Shown here in pieces: positions 27,188 through 35,218 of a stretch of 64,000 nt of DNA (positions are counted from its first letter, which is position 1; every line of letters begins with the position of its first letter). This DNA is from Eubacterium sp. TM05-53. Lineage in GTDB: Bacteria > Bacillota_I > Bacilli_A > Erysipelotrichales > Erysipelotrichaceae. Below the pieces are notes generated by a model. That model searched no databases. It saw nothing but the letters and a program-made list of their open reading frames with translations, and had not been told where the DNA came from. The stretch lies in the NCBI RefSeq assembly GCF_003436425.1, contig NZ_QSPK01000006.1, positions 4,082 through 68,081 of the forward strand. The letters run 5' to 3'. Both the position numbers and the translations under genes were made by a program.

Positions 27188-27982
27188 ATGTTTAATAGAA
27201 ACGATCATAGTTTTGTGATTTGTGCATATAAAGAAAATCCGCATTTAGAAATGACAATACAGTCTTTGTTGAATCAAACAGTAAAGAGTAAAGTTTTTGT
27301 TTCTACATCTACACCGAATGATCATATTAAAGGATTGTGTGAAAAATATGGATTAGACTTATTTGTAAATCCAAGTCCCAAGAATGCAGGAACAGATTGG
27401 AATTGGGCATATGATCATGCTCCTACTCCATTGGTTACAATTGCGCACCAAGATGATGTTTATGAACCCGATTTTTTAGAAAAAACATTAAAATATATTG
27501 GTAATAAACATGATTTTATCATTGCGTTTACGGACTATTATGAAATCCGTAATGATAAAAAGGTATATACAAATAAGATTCTTAAAGTGAAAAGAATGAT
27601 GCTAGCACCTTTGAAAAAGGATAAAAATCAATCATCTAAATTTATTCGTAGAAGAATTTTATCAATTGGATGTCCAATTTGTTGTCCAGCAGCTACTTAT
27701 AATAAGGTTAGAGCTGGTAAATCTATTTTTGATACAAACTATATTAATAGTTGCGATTATAAGACGTGGTGTGATTTAGCTGAATTAAATGGGGAATTCA
27801 TTTATATTGATAAACCTCTATTAGGTCATAGAATTTATGCGGAATCAGCAACGTCAAAGAATTTAGGTGAAAATATTCGTAAAAAGGAAGATTTGGAAAT
27901 TATGAGTTTATATTGGCCAAAATTTATTGCGAATGGAATAAATTCAGTTTACGCATTAAGTGAAAAAAGTAATAAGTTATAG
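27188..27982 (+). CDS. GT2 family glycosyltransferase
   Basis: GT2 domain protein of 264 residues. The first strand is HSFVICAYKENPHLE, followed by TIQSLLNQTVKSKVFVSTSTPN. The acidic metal motif is IAHQDDVYEPDFLEKTL near residue 94. There is a basic central segment (KKDKNQSSKFIRRRILS) and two close cysteine pairs (GCPICCP) of unclear meaning. The start follows an AGGGGG site. It sits between the DUF2304 gene and an epimerase. The donor and acceptor are unknown. Confidence 0.82.
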   Translation: MFNRNDHSFVICAYKENPHLEMTIQSLLNQTVKSKVFVSTSTPNDHIKGLCEKYGLDLFVNPSPKNAGTDWNWAYDHAPTPLVTIAHQDDVYEPDFLEKTLKYIGNKHDFIIAFTDYYEIRNDKKVYTNKILKVKRMMLAPLKKDKNQSSKFIRRRILSIGCPICCPAATYNKVRAGKSIFDTNYINSCDYKTWCDLAELNGEFIYIDKPLLGHRIYAESATSKNLGENIRKKEDLEIMSLYWPKFIANGINSVYALSEKSNKL

Positions 27983-27993
27983 GAGATGATTCA

Positions 27994-28830
27994 ATGAAGG
28001 TAGTAGTTACAGGAGCTTCTGGATATATTGGAAGACATGTGGTTGATGCATTGATTAAGATGCATCATGAAGTAATTGCAGTAGATATGATTAATAAGGG
28101 GATTAATACAGATGCAAAATTTTTATCTTTAGATATTTTCTCGGATGATATTTATAACAAATTAGGAAGACCTGATGCATGTATTCATATGGCTTGGAAA
28201 GATGGTTTTAATCATGCTTCAGATGCACATATGGGTATGTTGTCACAGCATTATGCTTTTATTAAAAACATGATTGATGGTGGTGTTAAATATTTATCCG
28301 TAATGGGTACTATGCATGAAATTGGTTACTATGAAGGTTGTGTAGATGAAAATACACCTACAAATCCTTTATCTATGTATGGAATAGCGAAAAATGCATT
28401 AAGACAATCTTCTTTATTGTTGGCAGAAAAATCAAATACGGCTTTAATGTGGTTACGTGCATACTATATTTTAGGGGATGATTCGAACAACAATTCAATT
28501 TTCTCTAAAATTACACAGATGGAGCATGAAGGAAAGGTTTCATTCCCATTTGTTTCTGGAAAGAATAAGTATGACTTTATTAATGTTGATGAATTGGCAA
28601 AGCAGATTGCCATCGCATCTACACAATCTGAAGTGACGGGTATCATTAACTGTTGTTCTGGTAAACCTGTCTCATTGGCTGATAAAGTAAATGAATTCAT
28701 TGAAAAGAATCATTTTAGTATTCGTCCAGACTATGGAAAATTCCCAGAACGTCCTTATGATTCACCAGCTATTTGGGGAGATAATGCAAAGATTAATTTA
28801 ATTATGGAGAAATATAATGGAACAAAATAG
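27994..28830 (+). CDS. NAD-dependent epimerase/dehydratase (SDR)
   Basis: Short 278-residue extended-SDR protein. The GASGYIGRHVVDAL nucleotide loop is at the N terminus. The catalytic Tyr-x-x-x-Lys is YGIAK, and the partner Ser/Thr lies in VMGTMHEIG. INCCSGKPVSLADKV marks the late substrate region. The 3' end overlaps the acyltransferase start by 14 bases. It probably makes a modified deoxy- or keto-sugar nucleotide for this part of the locus. The exact reaction is not readable. It is clearly different from the second epimerase at 17882. Confidence 0.85.
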   Translation: MKVVVTGASGYIGRHVVDALIKMHHEVIAVDMINKGINTDAKFLSLDIFSDDIYNKLGRPDACIHMAWKDGFNHASDAHMGMLSQHYAFIKNMIDGGVKYLSVMGTMHEIGYYEGCVDENTPTNPLSMYGIAKNALRQSSLLLAEKSNTALMWLRAYYILGDDSNNNSIFSKITQMEHEGKVSFPFVSGKNKYDFINVDELAKQIAIASTQSEVTGIINCCSGKPVSLADKVNEFIEKNHFSIRPDYGKFPERPYDSPAIWGDNAKINLIMEKYNGTK

Positions 28831-29830
28831 TGTTTCGTTAAAAAAGTTTGAATCAACAAGAAGCAATAATTTAAACTTAGTCAAGTTTATAGCTGCATTG
28901 TTTGTCATCATATCGCATGCGTATCCGTTATGTAAAGGTGCTGAATATAATGATATACTATCAGACTTATCTAGAAATTCTATTGCGTTTGGAAGTTTAG
29001 CCGTTGCAATATTCTTTATGAGTAGCGGCTTTTTTGTAACGAAAAGTTTGTTAAAGAGCAAAGATTCGAAAAAATATCTTCACAATCGTTTCATAAGAAT
29101 ATTTCCACCATTGTGGTTCACGTTGCTTGTTTGTATTTTAGTTTGTGGATTGTTTTTTTCTACATACAATTTAGGTAAATATTTTTTATCTATTGATTTT
29201 CTTAAGTATTGTTTGAATTTCATCTTGATACCCATCCATAATTTACCAGGCGTATTTATGAATAATATATATCCAGGGGTTGTCAATGGTCCGTTATGGA
29301 CATTACCTATTGAATTTGTTTGTTATCTTGTGTTGTTATTGGCATACAAATTAAATTTGGTGAATAAAAAGAGTTATAAATATGTAGCATTATTATTCAT
29401 TGTTGCTTTTGTAGGAATTAATCTTATTCCTTTAAGTATAAAGGGGTATATTCAGCCATGTTTCTTGTTTTTCTGGGGATCCTTTTATTGGATTTACAGA
29501 GATAAGATTACTATGAATAATACGTATTTTTTAATTTCATTAGTGGCATTTGTTTTATTGATTGTTTTAGGATATGGACACGTAGCTTCGTTTTTATTTG
29601 TTCCTTATTTAACATTATATATTGCGTTTTGCTTGCCACAATGCAATAATCATTTAGCTTCACTAGGAAATTTATCTTATGATATTTACTTATGTGGATG
29701 GCCAATCCAACAAATGATTATCAGTTTATTTGGTGGATCGATGCTTGTTGGTATGAATATTCTAATATCGATTCCTTTAAGTATTCTTGTTGGGTATATA
29801 ACGTATAGTCTTGTAGAGAAAAACATGTAG
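28817..29830 (+). CDS. acyltransferase 3 family membrane O-acyltransferase
   Basis: Multi-pass membrane protein of the acyltransferase-3 (OafA/OatA-like) family, which moves acetyl or related groups from the cytoplasm onto exported sugars. The N-terminal NLVKFIAALFVIISHAYPL carries the conserved His. FFMSSGFFVTKSLLKSK and RFIRIFPPLWFTL (Arg-rich motif) follow. About nine or ten hydrophobic segments cover 337 residues. There is no extra SGNH domain. It starts inside the preceding epimerase gene and is followed by a flippase gene, so it is likely to O-acylate the side-chain or repeat unit made here. Confidence 0.9.
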   Translation: MEQNSVSLKKFESTRSNNLNLVKFIAALFVIISHAYPLCKGAEYNDILSDLSRNSIAFGSLAVAIFFMSSGFFVTKSLLKSKDSKKYLHNRFIRIFPPLWFTLLVCILVCGLFFSTYNLGKYFLSIDFLKYCLNFILIPIHNLPGVFMNNIYPGVVNGPLWTLPIEFVCYLVLLLAYKLNLVNKKSYKYVALLFIVAFVGINLIPLSIKGYIQPCFLFFWGSFYWIYRDKITMNNTYFLISLVAFVLLIVLGYGHVASFLFVPYLTLYIAFCLPQCNNHLASLGNLSYDIYLCGWPIQQMIISLFGGSMLVGMNILISIPLSILVGYITYSLVEKNM

Positions 29831-29843
29831 AGAAGAGGTCTTT

Positions 29844-31076
29844 ATGGATAATAACACAAAGAAGAATGTTATTTGGAATATGATTGGTACAACCGCAAAT
29901 GCGTTCAATTCATTATTCTTTATGATTATTGTAACGCGTATCAATGGGTTGAAAGATTCTGGTATCTTTACGCTTGCCTTTTCATTGGCTTGTCTATTTT
30001 GTTTTATAGGTAACTATGAGGGAAGAGTATTCCAGGTTACAGACGTCAAGGCAGACTTTTCAAACAAAGAATATATCATACACAGAATATCAAGCTGTAT
30101 TCTAATGATGACAATTGTTGTTCTGTATTGTCTAGTTATGAAGTATGATTTTTATAAAATGAGTGTTACATTGGCATTGTGCTTTATGAAATGTTGCGAA
30201 GTATTTTCGGATGTGTTTTATGGAATACTTCAAAAGAATGATAATTTACAACAAGTTGGTAAATCCTTATTTTTTAAATCTATCGCTTCTATTGTTATAT
30301 TTATTATTTTAGATTTAATCACAAAGAATTTATTACTGTCTTGTCTAGGTTTAGATTTAATTTGGCTAATTATATTATTTTTATATGACATTCCAAAAAC
30401 TAAACAACATATAAATTCAACGGAAGAGTTTCGTGTATCAAATATTGTTAAACTCTATAAAGATGGTTTTTTCTCTTTTTCTATTCTATTTCTGGGTGTA
30501 TATCTTGTAAATGCACAAAAATATGCATTGGATGGTGTCATTGTAGAATCACTACAAGCTATTTTTGGTATCGTTTTGATGCCTGCCACTATTATTAGTT
30601 TGGCTTGTCAATATTTATTGCAACCTATATTAAATACGATTGCGAATTTATATGCTTTAGGTAAGAAAAAAGAATTTAATGTTTTAATTTTCAAATCTTC
30701 ATTATTAGTTCTTGTGTTTGGATTTGCATGTGTTATTGGAGCCTATTTATTGGGTATACCTGTATTAAATATTTTATATGGTGTTGATATTTCTAATTAT
30801 AAATTGTGCTTAATTTTGATTATTGTTGGAGCTGTTTTCTATTCATTAAGTACATTAATTTCCGCTGCATTAACAACAATTCGACATACATTTGTACAAT
30901 TTATTGTATATTCAATCACATCGCTTTTTGCCTTGTTTGTTTCAAGATGGTTTATTGTTCAATTGAGTTTAATTGGAGCATCTTTGGCTTACTTATTATG
31001 TATGTTTATGCAATTTTTATTGTATTTACTTATTTATGTATTTATTATGCGTAAACAAGAGTTTAAGGAGGTATAG
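29844..31076 (+). CDS. Wzx-type oligosaccharide flippase (MOP superfamily)
   Basis: Twelve-segment type membrane protein of 410 residues (roughly eleven to twelve hydrophobic stretches visible). The N-terminal KKNVIWNMIGTTANAFNSLF and the amphipathic TRINGLKDSGIFTLAFSLA block are typical of polysaccharide flippases. It lacks the MSVPAKAA-type N terminus shared by the flippases at 45750 and 61318, so it is a more distant member. No Wzy polymerase lies in this part of the locus, so it may flip a lipid-linked side-chain or precursor rather than a repeat unit. Confidence 0.85.
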   Translation: MDNNTKKNVIWNMIGTTANAFNSLFFMIIVTRINGLKDSGIFTLAFSLACLFCFIGNYEGRVFQVTDVKADFSNKEYIIHRISSCILMMTIVVLYCLVMKYDFYKMSVTLALCFMKCCEVFSDVFYGILQKNDNLQQVGKSLFFKSIASIVIFIILDLITKNLLLSCLGLDLIWLIILFLYDIPKTKQHINSTEEFRVSNIVKLYKDGFFSFSILFLGVYLVNAQKYALDGVIVESLQAIFGIVLMPATIISLACQYLLQPILNTIANLYALGKKKEFNVLIFKSSLLVLVFGFACVIGAYLLGIPVLNILYGVDISNYKLCLILIIVGAVFYSLSTLISAALTTIRHTFVQFIVYSITSLFALFVSRWFIVQLSLIGASLAYLLCMFMQFLLYLLIYVFIMRKQEFKEV

Positions 31077-31078
31077 AA

Positions 31079-32032
31079 ATGGATTTAATTTCAATTGTAG
31101 TACCTGTCTATAATGCTGAAAAATATATTGGAACTTGTATAAATAGTGTATTAGAACAAACGTATAGTAATTTTGAATTATTATTGATTAATGATGGTTC
31201 AAAAGATAATACTTTAGAGGTATTAAAAAGCTATGAGGATGCTCGTGTTAAAGTATATTCGTTTGAAAATCAGGGTGCTGGAAAAACAAGAAATAAAGGT
31301 ATACGGCTTTCAAAAGGAAAGTATATAACTTTTATTGATGCAGATGATTATATAGATGCGGATTATCTAGAAATTTTACATAAAGAAATTCAAGATAACG
31401 ATGTACTAATCTCTGGATATAAGAAAGTAAGTTTGGAAGATCATTCTTTAATGTATGTTTCAAAGCCTAAAGTATCTGTTTGGGATGAATTTCGTTATGT
31501 AGCTACATGGGGTAAATTATATCGTTTGAATTTTCTAAAGGACAATCATATTGAATATGAAAAATTTGTCTTGGGTGAAGATGTATATATGAATGTTAAG
31601 TGTAATAGCTTAACGAACAAAGTCAGAGTGATTGACTATGCTGGGTATAATTATTGTTTTAATCCGAATTCATTAACTCAGAGTAAAAAATCGGTTCAAG
31701 GAAACAATGATATTTTGATGTTGTTGAATAAGATTCAAAATACATTGGACTTAAGCAAGTATGATAAAAACTATATTGATTATTTTTATTTAAAATCAAT
31801 TGTACAATATTTATTGATGCAGGCTAGTGTTCTAGAGAAGAATTCATATTCTAAAATCTATAATGAATCATTTGATTTCTTAAAACAGAATGATTATTAT
31901 CATTTTTCATTCAATAAGGAGGATTCTTTTAAAGTCAATGTTTGTATGCTACTATTTGTGATTTTTGATATGTTACATTGGAAATCATTCATGTATCATT
32001 TTATTCGTAAACTAAACATTCAATATGTATAA
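31079..32032 (+). CDS. GT2 family glycosyltransferase
   Basis: Classic capsule-type GT2 of 317 residues: LISIVVPVYNAEKYI, CINSVLEQTYSNFELLLIN, DGSKDNT, GAGKTRNKGIRLSKGKYI, FIDADDYIDADYLEIL (DxD near residue 90) and LGEDVYMNVK. An AAGGAGG site precedes the start. It is the last gene before a strong terminator, so it closes the long run that begins at rmlA. The remaining 100 residues are helical and may interact with the membrane. Confidence 0.9.
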   Translation: MDLISIVVPVYNAEKYIGTCINSVLEQTYSNFELLLINDGSKDNTLEVLKSYEDARVKVYSFENQGAGKTRNKGIRLSKGKYITFIDADDYIDADYLEILHKEIQDNDVLISGYKKVSLEDHSLMYVSKPKVSVWDEFRYVATWGKLYRLNFLKDNHIEYEKFVLGEDVYMNVKCNSLTNKVRVIDYAGYNYCFNPNSLTQSKKSVQGNNDILMLLNKIQNTLDLSKYDKNYIDYFYLKSIVQYLLMQASVLEKNSYSKIYNESFDFLKQNDYYHFSFNKEDSFKVNVCMLLFVIFDMLHWKSFMYHFIRKLNIQYV

Positions 32033-32035
32033 TTG

Positions 32036-32065
32036 GATTACTTCATTTTTGAAGCAATCTTTTTT
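32036..32065 (+). terminator. intrinsic terminator after the rml/side-chain run
   Basis: Arms 32036-32045 and 32050-32059 pair over 10 positions with one A-C mismatch and a TTTT loop. A run of six T ends at 32065. Confidence 0.82.
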
Positions 32066-32085
32066 ATTTAATTAACAAAAGACAA

Positions 32086-32114
32086 TTGTATTGCCTTAAA
32101 TATAGTAATAAAAT
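32086..32114 (+). promoter_or_regulatory. promoter of the C39-like/ricin protein gene
   Basis: TTGTAT at 32086-32091 and TAAAAT at 32109-32114 with 17-base spacing, just upstream of the SD hairpin. Confidence 0.55.
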
Positions 32115-32133
32115 ATAACCCGTGGAGGGTTAT
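32115..32133 (+). promoter_or_regulatory. hairpin that encloses the ribosome binding site
   Basis: ATAACCC (32115-32121) is perfectly complementary to GGGTTAT (32127-32133) with a GTGGA loop. The GGAGGG ribosome site (32124-32129) lies partly in the loop and partly in the 3' arm, 9 bases before the ATG. If transcription starts 5-7 bases after the -10 box, only part of the 5' arm is in the RNA, so the effect depends on the exact start. Confidence 0.4.
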
Positions 32134-32138
32134 ACATA

Positions 32139-35120
32139 ATGAATAATAGAGATATTGCTAAGGTTGGTTTTGCCGTTCTTGCAGCGGTTATGAGTTATAA
32201 TTTTGCAGATACTATCGTTCATGCTGAAGAGACAAGTGTTGAACCAGTAAAAGAGACTGCACCTGTAGAAAATCAAGATGATTTAACCGATGTTATTGAT
32301 GCAGTTGTTGAAGATACAAATGTTCCTGAAAACACTGAAGAAACAGATGTTCCAAAAGAAGATGAAGAGACTACAGTTCCTGAAAAGACAGAAGATGAAA
32401 ATGAAACTACAACAGTTGGTGGTGGTAGTGAAACTAGTGCTAAATTAACTGAGGGTTGGTCAAGTGATTCTTTACAGTATGTTAAAGATGGTGCTTATGT
32501 TACGAATAGTTTTGCAGAGATTGATGGTCAAAAATATTATTTTGATGAGAATGGTAATAAGGTAACTGGTTTTAAAACAATTGGTACAGATTCTTATTAC
32601 TTTAATGAATCTGGTATGATGCAGACGGGTTTACAAGTTCTTCATGATCAAGAAACGGGTATTGCCGTATATTCTTTAAGAAAAGAAGATGGTAAATTAC
32701 ACTACTACTTAGAGAATGGGGCTGCCTATAGTGGAATGATAAATTTAGATGGGAAAATTTATTATTTTGATAATGGAGTTCAAAGTGTTGGTGAAAAGCA
32801 GGCCAATGGATATTGGTACAACTTCAAGGAAGATGGTAGTTTATCTGTTGGTTTTGTGAATATGGGGAATAGTGCTAAGTACTATGATAATCTTGGAAGA
32901 AGACAAACAGGTACTTTTAAGGTTGATAAGGTAACTTATAACACGGATAGCAATGGTTTTATTACTAAAGCGAGTTGGGAAGGCGTTTCTTACTATTGTC
33001 AAAATGATGGCAGATGGGCTTGGGATGTAGTTGGTAATTATTATTTTGGTAGTTCAGGTTGTGTTCCAACTACAGTGACTATGATTGTAAATACAATCAA
33101 TGGTACAAACTATACGCCTAATCAAGTGGGTCAAATTTTACATAATGCTGGATACTTTAACACAAGTTCCATTGGTACTGGTGGAGATTCTTGGCAGTTT
33201 GTTGCGAATAAATTTGGCTTAAGTTATAAGAGTAATTTAAATGTAGAATCAGCTAAACAAGAATTATTAAAGGGGAATATGATTGCGGCAGCTGTTGGTG
33301 GCGGAAAATTCTGTCCATGGAATGGTGTAACGCATGAAATATTATTGTTTGGTTTAGATGCACAGGGCTATACAACAGTATATGATCCATATACAAGTTC
33401 ACGTAATGGTCGTGTACATATTAGTGAGGTCTTCAATCATCCATCATGGGATAGTGCTGATAATAAGAATGGTGGTCCATTTTTCTCATTAGGTAAACTT
33501 AGAGATCAAAATTTATATCTAGATGTTTCTAAGGGAACTGCTCATGTAGGAAAAGTATATTATACAGGCAAGAACGTTGAACCAGAAGTGAATCTTTCAT
33601 TGAAAAATACAGCATTGGTTCAAGGTAGAGATTATAAAGTTGTTTATTCAAATAATGTTAAACTTGGTAAAGGTACAGCTACCATCGTTGGTATAAATGC
33701 CTTTACAGGTAAGTTAAGTGTTTCATTTGATATTATTAAGGATGAAATGTCAAATGGTACATATGAAATTATTACATCTAAAAACAACAATAAAGTATTG
33801 GATATTTTAGGTGGATCGAAATCTAATGGTGCAGCTGTTCAAATCTTTGATTGGAATGGATCAAATGCACAGCATTTTGAAATTAAGAAAAATCAAAATG
33901 GTTATTATACAATTAAAAATGTTGGGTCTAACCTATATTTGGGTATTACTACAAATTGGAATACGATGTCAAATACAAATCGTTTAGTTCAAGGGGTAAG
34001 TTCTTCTAGCAAAGCCGGACAATTTATCTTTACTCGCAATAGTAATGGTAGTTGGATGATTTCCTCTGCTTGGGATTCAAGATATGTTTTTGACTTATCT
34101 GGTGGTTCAACAAACAATAGTACGGCTGTACAGATTTATAATTCAAATGGAACAGCAGCTCAAAACTGGAAACTATTAAAGGTATCGAATACACGTGTTG
34201 ATTTAGATACTTTAGCTGCACAGAATAAAAACAATATCAGTGATGGAACATACTATATTGCTTCTTCTTTAAACAATAGTTATGTACTGGATGTGTATGG
34301 TGGAAGCTTGAGTAATTTTGGTAATATTAACGTATATCATAACAATGGTACAAAAGCGCAAGCTTGGAAGCTTGTGCATGATTCAAAAGGGTATGTTACA
34401 TTTATAAATATTGGTTCAGGAAAAGCAATTGATGTATATGGTGGTAAGTGTGTGAATGGTCAAAATGTAGCACAATATACTTCAAATAATTCATTAGCAC
34501 AAAAATGGATTGTCACAAAGGCTAGTTCAGGATTCAATATTGTTTCGGCTTTAAATCCAAATTATGTATTGGATTTATATGGTGGTAGAGTATCGAATTT
34601 TGGAAATGTTCAGATTTACAAATCAAACAACACAAAGGCTCAGGCTTGGAATTTCATTAAATATGAAAGTCCGCGTAGCCAACTTGATTCCATGGCGAAG
34701 AAGTATAATGCGGATATTCAAGAAACTACCTATGTAGTGCAATGCTACAAGAATAACAACTATTCATTAGGTTCAAGTGGTTCAAATGTACAAATCTCAA
34801 ATTCGAATCAAAAATGGAGAATCAAAAAGGATTCTGTTGGATATATTACATTCATTAATGCAAGTACAAATAAAGCATTAGATGTGTATGGTGGTCATTC
34901 ATCAAATAGTACAAATGTATGGCAATATAACTATAACAACTCATTAGCACAAAAATGGATTGCTAAAAAGAACAGTGATGGTAGTTTGACATTTGTTTCT
35001 GCCTTAGACAAGAACTATGTTCTTGATATTTCTGGTGGTTTAATTCAAAATAGACAAAATGTACAACTATATCAAAATAACGGCACAAATGCACAGAAAT
35101 TTAAACTAACAAAAATCTAA
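32139..35120 (+). CDS. secreted C39-like cysteine peptidase/amidase with wall-binding and three ricin-B modules
   Basis: 993 residues. The signal peptide is about residues 1-30, cleaved after VHA. An acidic, Thr/Glu-rich linker runs to about 90. Glucan/choline-binding-type wall repeats occupy about 105-275 (DGQKYYFDENGNKVTGF, LDGKIYYFDNG, YWYNFKEDGSLSVGF). A papain-like Peptidase_C39_2-type domain covers about 279-450. Its likely triad is Cys308 in GSSGCVPTT, His399 in THEILLF and Asp416 in VYDPYT. An Ig-like segment (about 470-535; GRDYKVVYSNNVKLGKGT) follows. Three ricin-B trefoils start at residues 539, 702 and 862. There is no LPxTG motif, so attachment must be by the repeats. It may cut wall peptides or act on other cells; the substrate is unknown. 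Confidence 0.88.
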   Translation: MNNRDIAKVGFAVLAAVMSYNFADTIVHAEETSVEPVKETAPVENQDDLTDVIDAVVEDTNVPENTEETDVPKEDEETTVPEKTEDENETTTVGGGSETSAKLTEGWSSDSLQYVKDGAYVTNSFAEIDGQKYYFDENGNKVTGFKTIGTDSYYFNESGMMQTGLQVLHDQETGIAVYSLRKEDGKLHYYLENGAAYSGMINLDGKIYYFDNGVQSVGEKQANGYWYNFKEDGSLSVGFVNMGNSAKYYDNLGRRQTGTFKVDKVTYNTDSNGFITKASWEGVSYYCQNDGRWAWDVVGNYYFGSSGCVPTTVTMIVNTINGTNYTPNQVGQILHNAGYFNTSSIGTGGDSWQFVANKFGLSYKSNLNVESAKQELLKGNMIAAAVGGGKFCPWNGVTHEILLFGLDAQGYTTVYDPYTSSRNGRVHISEVFNHPSWDSADNKNGGPFFSLGKLRDQNLYLDVSKGTAHVGKVYYTGKNVEPEVNLSLKNTALVQGRDYKVVYSNNVKLGKGTATIVGINAFTGKLSVSFDIIKDEMSNGTYEIITSKNNNKVLDILGGSKSNGAAVQIFDWNGSNAQHFEIKKNQNGYYTIKNVGSNLYLGITTNWNTMSNTNRLVQGVSSSSKAGQFIFTRNSNGSWMISSAWDSRYVFDLSGGSTNNSTAVQIYNSNGTAAQNWKLLKVSNTRVDLDTLAAQNKNNISDGTYYIASSLNNSYVLDVYGGSLSNFGNINVYHNNGTKAQAWKLVHDSKGYVTFINIGSGKAIDVYGGKCVNGQNVAQYTSNNSLAQKWIVTKASSGFNIVSALNPNYVLDLYGGRVSNFGNVQIYKSNNTKAQAWNFIKYESPRSQLDSMAKKYNADIQETTYVVQCYKNNNYSLGSSGSNVQISNSNQKWRIKKDSVGYITFINASTNKALDVYGGHSSNSTNVWQYNYNNSLAQKWIAKKNSDGSLTFVSALDKNYVLDISGGLIQNRQNVQLYQNNGTNAQKFKLTKI
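33753..35117 (+). repeat. three ricin-B trefoil modules
   Basis: Module starts at 33753, 34242 and 34722 (489 and 480 bases apart). Each contains three subrepeats of about 47 residues with a YVLDxYGG-type strand and a QxW-type core (for example AQAWKL, AQKWI). The first subrepeat of module three has lost the LDxYGG core (NNNYSLGSSGS), so it probably does not bind sugar there. Confidence 0.8.
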
Positions 35121-35124
35121 TTTT

Positions 35125-35157
35125 ATAACCAGGCACAAAAGTGTCTGGTTATTTTTT
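35125..35157 (+). terminator. strong intrinsic terminator
   Basis: A 12-bp stem (35125-35136 with 35141-35152, one G-U pair), AAAA loop, then a six-T run. Confidence 0.92.
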
Positions 35158-35164
35158 GGTTAGA

Positions 35165-35193
35165 TTGAAATATTCTAAATATTCATTTAAAAT
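35165..35193 (+). promoter_or_regulatory. promoter of the amidase/glucosaminidase gene
   Basis: TTGAAA (35165-35170) and TAAAAT (35188-35193) with 17-base spacing, directly after the preceding terminator. The same -10 sequence is used by the gene at 32139. Confidence 0.55.
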
Positions 35194-35218
35194 AGATTTA
35201 TTGGAAGAGGGATAGAAA

